In this document: positions 6,639 through 10,778 of the stretch, piece by piece
Layout of the letters: every line of letters starts with the position of its first letter
How positions within the stretch are numbered: the first letter of the stretch is position 1
Assembly (NCBI GenBank): GCA_013205415.1
Contig: JABMMY010000311.1
Span: 1 to 10,778 of the forward strand
Direction of reading: 5' to 3'
Length of the DNA stretch: 10,778 bases
Source of the DNA: Deltaproteobacteria bacterium
GTDB lineage: Bacteria > Bdellovibrionota > FAC87 > UBA2466
The notes under the pieces: model-generated
Seen by the model: only the letters and a program-made list of their open reading frames with translations
Told to the model about the DNA's origin: nothing
The model's database searches: none
Position numbers and translations under genes: made by a program

Positions 6639-7431
6639 GATTTTTTTCTCCGTTTTTTTCCGTGGGCCATTCAAATCTTTTAGCTGGAAGTAATTTATCA
6701 ATTAATGGGGTCAGGGGCGATAAGAAAAAAAGCGCCAGGACTAACGCATTAGGATTATACAGTTGAAACTTGATCACATAGGTAAGTGCCGCAACCGCTC
6801 CCGCAAAAATAATTCTTCCCCAGCGATTATCTGGAGTTGATTTGGGATCTGAGATCATAAAAAAGGCAAAAAGAATTAGAGAACCACTTTTCAACTGGTG
6901 AAAAAATACGGTGTAGGGCTGTCCCAAATACAAAACTCGGATAAAAAGAAACAAAAGATACCATCCTAAAAAAGAATAGCTAATGTCATTTCTCAGCGCT
7001 CGGTGACTGACTAAAATACCCAAAAGCCCAATCCATGCAAAGACCAGAAACTCCTCACCCCATTGAGCTGGAGAGATCCACACCGCAGATGATGTCAGTA
7101 AAAAAAAACACAGTGCAAAGTTGGTGGGATTAAAAAAATGTTTGCCGCGATAGCGGAACACAAACTTACTTAAAATCGCCAGAGAACTAGCCGCACCAAG
7201 AAGAAGGTAGGATTGGGTTCGAAAAAGCATTAAAAGACCCAAACTCGAAATTAAAGCACTTCGAAGGGTCGTCCAAGAAAGCCGAAATTTTAAAATCGCC
7301 AGGGACTGCGTGAGTGTTCCACTGGCGATAACCACAAATACCTGTAGCCAACCCAATCTGAAATCACGAAAAACAACCCCTAAAACAAGAAAAGAGGCTA
7401 AAAAGGAAATTTGGTAAAACCTTGGATCCAC
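6556..7431 (-). CDS. RnfD/NqrB-like integral membrane protein
   Basis: This 291-residue polytopic protein has about eight to ten hydrophobic segments between residues 7 and 248. It resembles the short, stand-alone RnfD/NqrB-type proteins. The N-terminal DPRFYQI (2-8), the FNPTNFALCFF segment (100-110) and SGSLILFAFFMISDPKSTP (182-200) followed by GRIIF are the recognisable marks. In true RnfD/NqrB an SGAT motif carries covalent FMN; I find no such motif here, so flavin binding and redox function are uncertain. The other Rnf/Nqr subunits are absent from the window. The start is GTG (7429-7431), which places DPR at the extreme N-terminus, but no convincing Shine-Dalgarno is visible. The family-like part ends near Trp255. 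The last 30 or so residues are polar, unlike the rest, and overlap the next gene. Function unknown; a membrane partner for the DUF2330 protein is a reasonable inference. Confidence 0.78.
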   Translation of the reverse strand: MDPRFYQISFLASFLVLGVVFRDFRLGWLQVFVVIASGTLTQSLAILKFRLSWTTLRSALISSLGLLMLFRTQSYLLLGAASSLAILSKFVFRYRGKHFFNPTNFALCFFLLTSSAVWISPAQWGEEFLVFAWIGLLGILVSHRALRNDISYSFLGWYLLFLFIRVLYLGQPYTVFFHQLKSGSLILFAFFMISDPKSTPDNRWGRIIFAGAVAALTYVIKFQLYNPNALVLALFFLSPLTPLIDKLLPAKRFEWPTEKNGEKNHASNFYNNIYSRISSVGVLRFLCRQGR

Positions 7432-7476
7432 AGGATAAATTTGAACTAGTTTGGTCTTTAAGTAAAATTTTTATTG

Positions 7477-7505
7477 TTACGAAGAATTTTCGCCTCTTTT
7501 ATGAT
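7477..7505 (+). promoter_or_regulatory. Possible promoter of tRNA-Val
   Basis: TATGAT at 7500-7505 matches five of six bases of the -10 box. TTACGA at 7477-7482 is a weak -35 box at 17-base spacing. Transcription would begin near 7512, giving a leader of about 22 bases before the tRNA. The -10 sequence reads TATCATA on the other strand, so it could also serve the divergent RnfD-like gene. The position is sensible but the -35 match is poor. Confidence 0.4.
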
Positions 7506-7533
7506 ACACCGTTTTTTCTTTAATTGACTCTTT

Positions 7534-7610
7534 GGGTGCTTAGCTCAGTTGGTTAGAGCGCCTCGCTTACACCGAGGAGGTCGCAGGTTCGACCCCTGCA
7601 GCACCCACCA
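7534..7610 (+). tRNA. tRNA-Val(UAC)
   Basis: All arms of the cloverleaf pair. The acceptor is GGGTGCT (7534-7540) with AGCACCC (7600-7606). The D-stem is GCTC/GAGC. The anticodon stem is CCTCG/CGAGG (7561-7565 and 7573-7577) around loop CTTACAC, with anticodon TAC at 7568-7570. The T-stem is GCAGG/CCTGC around TTCGACC. The discriminator is A7607 and the CCA end (7608-7610) is encoded in the DNA. The anticodon UAC reads valine GUA and, by wobble, other GUN codons. It is the only plus-strand gene in the window, facing the end of the amine oxidase gene 33 bases away. No duplicated 3' end that would indicate an integrated element was seen. Confidence 0.97.
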
Positions 7611-7618
7611 GATCTTAA

Positions 7619-7637
7619 TAGTCATTGGCTACTTTTT
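7619..7637 (+). terminator. Weak candidate terminator after tRNA-Val
   Basis: TAGTC-ATT-GGCTA (7619-7631) can form a 5-bp hairpin with one G-T pair and a three-base loop, followed by CTTTTT. It lies 8 bases past the tRNA CCA end, where a terminator is expected. The stem is short and AT-rich, so this could be chance. Confidence 0.35.
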
Positions 7638-7643
7638 GAAGAT

Positions 7644-9260
7644 TTAATTGCGTTTGATAGCACCTTCGCTCGCCGCAAAAAATATTCTTCCAACGGTATT
7701 TCCAGATTCTACGGCGCCATCCATATAGCCCTGTTTCTCAACACTACAATGCTCTCCCGCAAAAAGAAGTCTACCATCCAATTCAGTTTCTCCCGCAGCA
7801 CCCATGAGGGTCGTATATTGGCCTACCAAAGGAGTGCTGTAGGATCCCTTTGCATAGGAGACCTTGGGCCACACCATCAAGGCTTTGTTCCCATCTATTT
7901 TTTTTGCACTATCAGGATATATTTTTTCAAGATCTAGAAGTGTCGTTTTTAAAATATCTGGGCCCACATTTGTCCCCTTTTCCCCTCCAAAAAGCGCGGT
8001 CAAAATACCTCGATTCCCTTTTTGAAGTCGGCTAGTTTCCCAAAAACATTGTGAGGGGAAATCTCCGAATATCGTTCCTGAAGAGGCCGGAATCTGCCTC
8101 TGCTTCTGTCTCCAAAATTTTTCTTTAAACCCAATGATTAATTTAGAATCGGTTCCATAACCTAACTCTGCAATACTTTTTTTCTTGGCGGGACTTAAAT
8201 TTAATTTGTGAATTCCCTCAACATCTCGCAAAACTGAAAATGGCAAAGCAAGAATAACCCTATTCGCCTTAAGTACCTTAGCCTTTCCATGATTCATGAA
8301 GGTCAGCTCTATTTTTTTCCCTTTTTCGGCAATCTTCACCAAAGGGTGTCCCAACTGAGGATTTACCTTTCCCTTTAGTTTGTCCTCAAGTGCTTTAATT
8401 AAACGTGAAGTTCCGCCAACCACTCTTTTGCTTTCATCAGAGGCTCCATATATTTTAAAGTCCTGCCCGGGATTATTATCAAATAGAACTAAAAGATTAA
8501 GCGCCGACTGCAAACTTGCCGTTACGCCAAACTCACTCTCATAAGCCTCTTGTATTAGATCTAAAAGCCAGCCCTCTACGCGATCTTTTTTAGATTGAAG
8601 ATATTCCACCAAAGACATGCGATCTAAGGCTTCAACTTGAGGCCCCATTTTATTTCTGTAGGTGGGAACCCTAAAGTTTTTCCCTTCATAAAGAAGATTC
8701 AGGTCTTTCAATATTATTTTTAAGAACGGTTTTGCGGCCTCCTGTAACTCAGTTTCTGTTCGAAGTTTTTGTCTCGCATAGTAAATTCTACTTAAACCAG
8801 AGTCGCTTTCTGTAAAATCTTCTAGCGAAACATGAAGTTCACGACAAAGATCGATAATGCTGGATTGAGTAGAATCGATTAGCTCTCCACCTAACTCACA
8901 AAACATTCCCTCTTCGTTAAATTTGTCTCGGGTGAAAATTCTTCCGCCTAGTCGCTCACTGGCCTCAAAAAGCTGTGGACGAACTCCGCCTTGACTCAAG
9001 CGATAGGCCGCCACTAAGCCAGCCACACCCGCCCCGACTATAATGGTGTCATCCTGGGACGCCCTTGAATTTATTGGGAGCACTCTCTTTTCCAGCGCTC
9101 TCAATGGACGGCCCATAGCAGTGAGTGCTATTGCGCCTGTTAAAAAATCTCGACGAGAAAAGGTAGCACCGGATCTTGGTACCGTTTGCTCAGCCACACC
9201 TTCAAGGAGTGATTTGGAAATAATGGTCTGTAGTTTTTTAAATAAAAGCTGTCTTGCCAT
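7644..9260 (-). CDS. Tat-exported FAD-dependent amine oxidase family protein
   Basis: This 538-residue flavoprotein belongs to the flavin monoamine oxidase superfamily. A twin-arginine signal, SRRDFL (35-40), precedes the hydrophobic TGAIALTAMG, so the folded, FAD-loaded enzyme should be exported by the Tat pathway. The FAD-binding Rossmann motif is IIVGAGVAGL (73-82), followed by FEASERLGGRI (98-108), the second conserved element of the family. The C-terminus has LLFAGEHCS (498-506), which binds the flavin, and a GYMDGAVESG segment. The family oxidises primary or secondary amines or L-amino acids, or desaturates carotenoid-like substrates; the substrate cannot be read from the sequence. About 35 residues precede the twin arginines, a long n-region, but ATG 9258-9260 has a good AGGAG site at 9272-9276 and no shorter start is clearly better. 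It stands alone between RNase J and tRNA-Val. Confidence 0.88.
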   Translation of the reverse strand: MARQLLFKKLQTIISKSLLEGVAEQTVPRSGATFSRRDFLTGAIALTAMGRPLRALEKRVLPINSRASQDDTIIVGAGVAGLVAAYRLSQGGVRPQLFEASERLGGRIFTRDKFNEEGMFCELGGELIDSTQSSIIDLCRELHVSLEDFTESDSGLSRIYYARQKLRTETELQEAAKPFLKIILKDLNLLYEGKNFRVPTYRNKMGPQVEALDRMSLVEYLQSKKDRVEGWLLDLIQEAYESEFGVTASLQSALNLLVLFDNNPGQDFKIYGASDESKRVVGGTSRLIKALEDKLKGKVNPQLGHPLVKIAEKGKKIELTFMNHGKAKVLKANRVILALPFSVLRDVEGIHKLNLSPAKKKSIAELGYGTDSKLIIGFKEKFWRQKQRQIPASSGTIFGDFPSQCFWETSRLQKGNRGILTALFGGEKGTNVGPDILKTTLLDLEKIYPDSAKKIDGNKALMVWPKVSYAKGSYSTPLVGQYTTLMGAAGETELDGRLLFAGEHCSVEKQGYMDGAVESGNTVGRIFFAASEGAIKRN

Positions 9261-9326
9261 CTACAAAATAACTCCTAAAAAATTACAAAACCTAATTCAC
9301 AAATAAGAGATCTATTGGCACCAAAC

Positions 9327-10778
9327 TTAGACGTCTAAAACCAGCGGAATAAATACCGGCTTATGACTCACTCTTTTTTTATAAAATCGCCTGCCCTCTA
9401 TGCGTAATGTTTCTTCAAGGTCTTGGGCATGCATAAAATCGTAATAAATATCCTCTAGCTGATCCTCTGCATCCTCTGCCACATGCTGTGGGTTTTCTCC
9501 CTTGAAATAAATAAGCCCGTAGGAACGAATGGCTGGAGGCGCGATCAGTTTTAAACTTTTTGCATCTCTCATAAAAACCGCAAAGACGATTCCGGTTTTC
9601 GCTAAATTACTTCTTTGAGTAAAAATATCGGGACGACCCTCTACATAGTCGGTTCCCACAATAACCGTCTTATTCAGCTTAAGTCTCTCTCCAAGCTCAA
9701 TCCCATCTACTGAGAGCTCTACCAACTGACCATCTTCGATCACTTTAATATTTTCAGGTGGGATACCCACCTCTTCAGCCAGTCCTGCGTGTTTTGATAA
9801 ATGGCGATAGGCCCCATGAACCGGAATAAAATATTTAGGTTTCACCGCTCGAAGCATCATCAACAACTCATCTTGTTGACCATGCCCAGACACATGCACC
9901 TGGTGAATCGATTCGTATATTACCTCGGCACCCGCCCGATATAACTGATCGATCATTTTCGATATCGCCCGTTCGTTTCCTGGAATAAATCGACTAGACA
10001 TCACCACGAGATCCCCGTGACGAATATGAAATTCTTTATGACTTCCCTCAGAAATTCTTAGCAGCGCCGATTGCGGTTCGGCCTGACTTCCGGTCATTAA
10101 TACAATCACCTTATCATCGGGAAACTGACCTGTATTTTCCAATGGGATTAAGGTATTGGGAGGTATCGAAAGCGAGTTTTGCTCAGAGGCAAGTTTAGTA
10201 TACGTGTGCATACTCCGACCTGCCAAGGCCACCTTTTTTCCCTGGGCGTGGGCCAGCTCCAATAATTTTTCAAGTCGTTTAATATTAGAGGCAAACAAAG
10301 CAATGATCATTCGTCCCTTTTGTTTGCTTAAAATATCTTGGAAGGAGTCTCGAATCTCCATTTCAGATAGGGTGTGCCCAGGACGCTCGGCATTAGTACT
10401 GTCTGACAATAAAAGGGCAACCCCTTTATTTCCCCACTCTTCAAAGGGTTCAAACCCAATTTTGCCTTGGGAAGTTTCGTGGGCATCATGCTTAAAATCC
10501 CCTGAGTGAATGACTGTGCCCACCGGTGTCTCAATCGCAAAGGCTAAGGCTTCAATAATGGAATGCTGCACTGGAATGGGATCAAATGTGAATGGCCCGA
10601 CTTTAAATGGTTTTCTATTTTCAATTTTGTGAAATCTGACATTTTTTAAGTCGCTGTGCTCCGTTAATTTTTGACTAATCAATCCTGCAGGAAAGGGTGT
10701 AGCGTAGATATCTAGCTCTTTTTCTTTTAGTAAATAGGGAATTGCACCAATATGATCCTCATGACCATGAGTCACCAC
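9327..10778 (-). CDS. rnj: Ribonuclease J (5'-truncated by the window edge)
   Basis: RNase J is a zinc-dependent metallo-beta-lactamase/beta-CASP nuclease with endo- and 5'-3' exonuclease activity in mRNA decay and rRNA maturation. The visible 483 residues begin inside the protein at the metal-binding motif THGHEDHIG (3-11 of the visible part). The other ligands follow: His72 (PVQHS), Asp94 (HSGDFKHD), the beta-CASP motifs with SDSTN (125-129), VSGHG (296-300) and PVHGAYRH (319-326), then the C-terminal domain. The first visible codon is an internal valine GTG, not a start. Compared with the usual length of about 555 residues, some 70-80 N-terminal residues lie beyond the right edge. The TAA stop is at 9327-9329, inside a 12-bp palindrome. 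The frame is open to the edge and shows no damage. Confidence 0.93.
   Translation of the reverse strand: MVTHGHEDHIGAIPYLLKEKELDIYATPFPAGLISQKLTEHSDLKNVRFHKIENRKPFKVGPFTFDPIPVQHSIIEALAFAIETPVGTVIHSGDFKHDAHETSQGKIGFEPFEEWGNKGVALLLSDSTNAERPGHTLSEMEIRDSFQDILSKQKGRMIIALFASNIKRLEKLLELAHAQGKKVALAGRSMHTYTKLASEQNSLSIPPNTLIPLENTGQFPDDKVIVLMTGSQAEPQSALLRISEGSHKEFHIRHGDLVVMSSRFIPGNERAISKMIDQLYRAGAEVIYESIHQVHVSGHGQQDELLMMLRAVKPKYFIPVHGAYRHLSKHAGLAEEVGIPPENIKVIEDGQLVELSVDGIELGERLKLNKTVIVGTDYVEGRPDIFTQRSNLAKTGIVFAVFMRDAKSLKLIAPPAIRSYGLIYFKGENPQHVAEDAEDQLEDIYYDFMHAQDLEETLRIEGRRFYKKRVSHKPVFIPLVLDV

Noticed and set aside
6639..6701. Upstream ATG for the DUF2330 protein.
   Set aside because: It would place 21 polar residues ahead of a clear signal peptide and lacks the ribosome site that precedes the ATG at 6636-6638.
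7534..7643. tRNA-Val as an integration site for a mobile element.
   Set aside because: No integrase, no repeated copy of the tRNA 3' end and no change in gene character was seen in the window.
9327..9338. Perfect 12-bp palindrome TTAGACGTCTAA at the end of the RNase J gene, considered as a terminator or operator.
   Set aside because: It has no loop and no following T-run, pairing stops beyond 12 bp, and half of it encodes the last residues and stop codon. A chance palindrome is likely.
10328..10540. Second minus-strand frame inside the RNase J gene.
   Set aside because: It lies wholly within conserved RNase J coding sequence in another frame and shows no recognisable motif.

Overview
The window looks like chromosomal DNA of a Gram-negative, moderately AT-leaning bacterium. 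The evidence is bacterial housekeeping genes with Shine-Dalgarno sites, a type II (Gram-negative-like) citrate synthase, a twin-arginine (Tat) exported flavoprotein and a bacterial tRNA with encoded CCA. The mix of RNase J, a DUF2330/RnfD-like pair and a bacterial topoisomerase VI would fit the Bdellovibrionota or another delta-proteobacterium-like lineage. This taxonomic guess rests on gene content alone and is tentative.

Layout. Every protein gene lies on the minus strand, so transcription runs from high to low coordinates. The right edge cuts into a ribonuclease J gene (9327-10778, N-terminus missing). A Tat-exported, FAD-dependent amine oxidase-like gene follows (7644-9260). A tRNA-Val(UAC) on the plus strand (7534-7610) converges on the end of the oxidase and diverges from the next gene. 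A near-continuous minus-strand run then begins: an RnfD/NqrB-like membrane protein (6556-7431), a secreted DUF2330 protein (5265-6638, overlapping the previous gene by 83 bp), proC (4427-5254), gltA (3118-4416), and DNA topoisomerase VI subunits B (1230-3077) and A (94-1233). The run ends at a strong intrinsic terminator (43-77).

How the genes work together. RnfD-like and DUF2330 overlap and are probably one envelope module of unknown chemistry. The proC stop codon lies inside the gltA ribosome-binding site, so these two central-metabolism genes are probably translationally coupled. top6B and top6A overlap by ATGA and encode the two halves of an A2B2 type IIB topoisomerase. A possible near-leaderless promoter in the 40-bp gltA-top6B gap may let the topoisomerase pair be expressed separately from the metabolic genes.

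The most noteworthy content is the apparently intact bacterial topoisomerase VI, with an altered Toprim DxD neighbourhood in subunit A and a charged, repeat-bearing C-terminal tail on subunit B, followed by the orphan RnfD-like/DUF2330 pair. No CRISPR array, insertion sequence, prophage or integron was seen. No gene-free stretch exceeds 300 bases.
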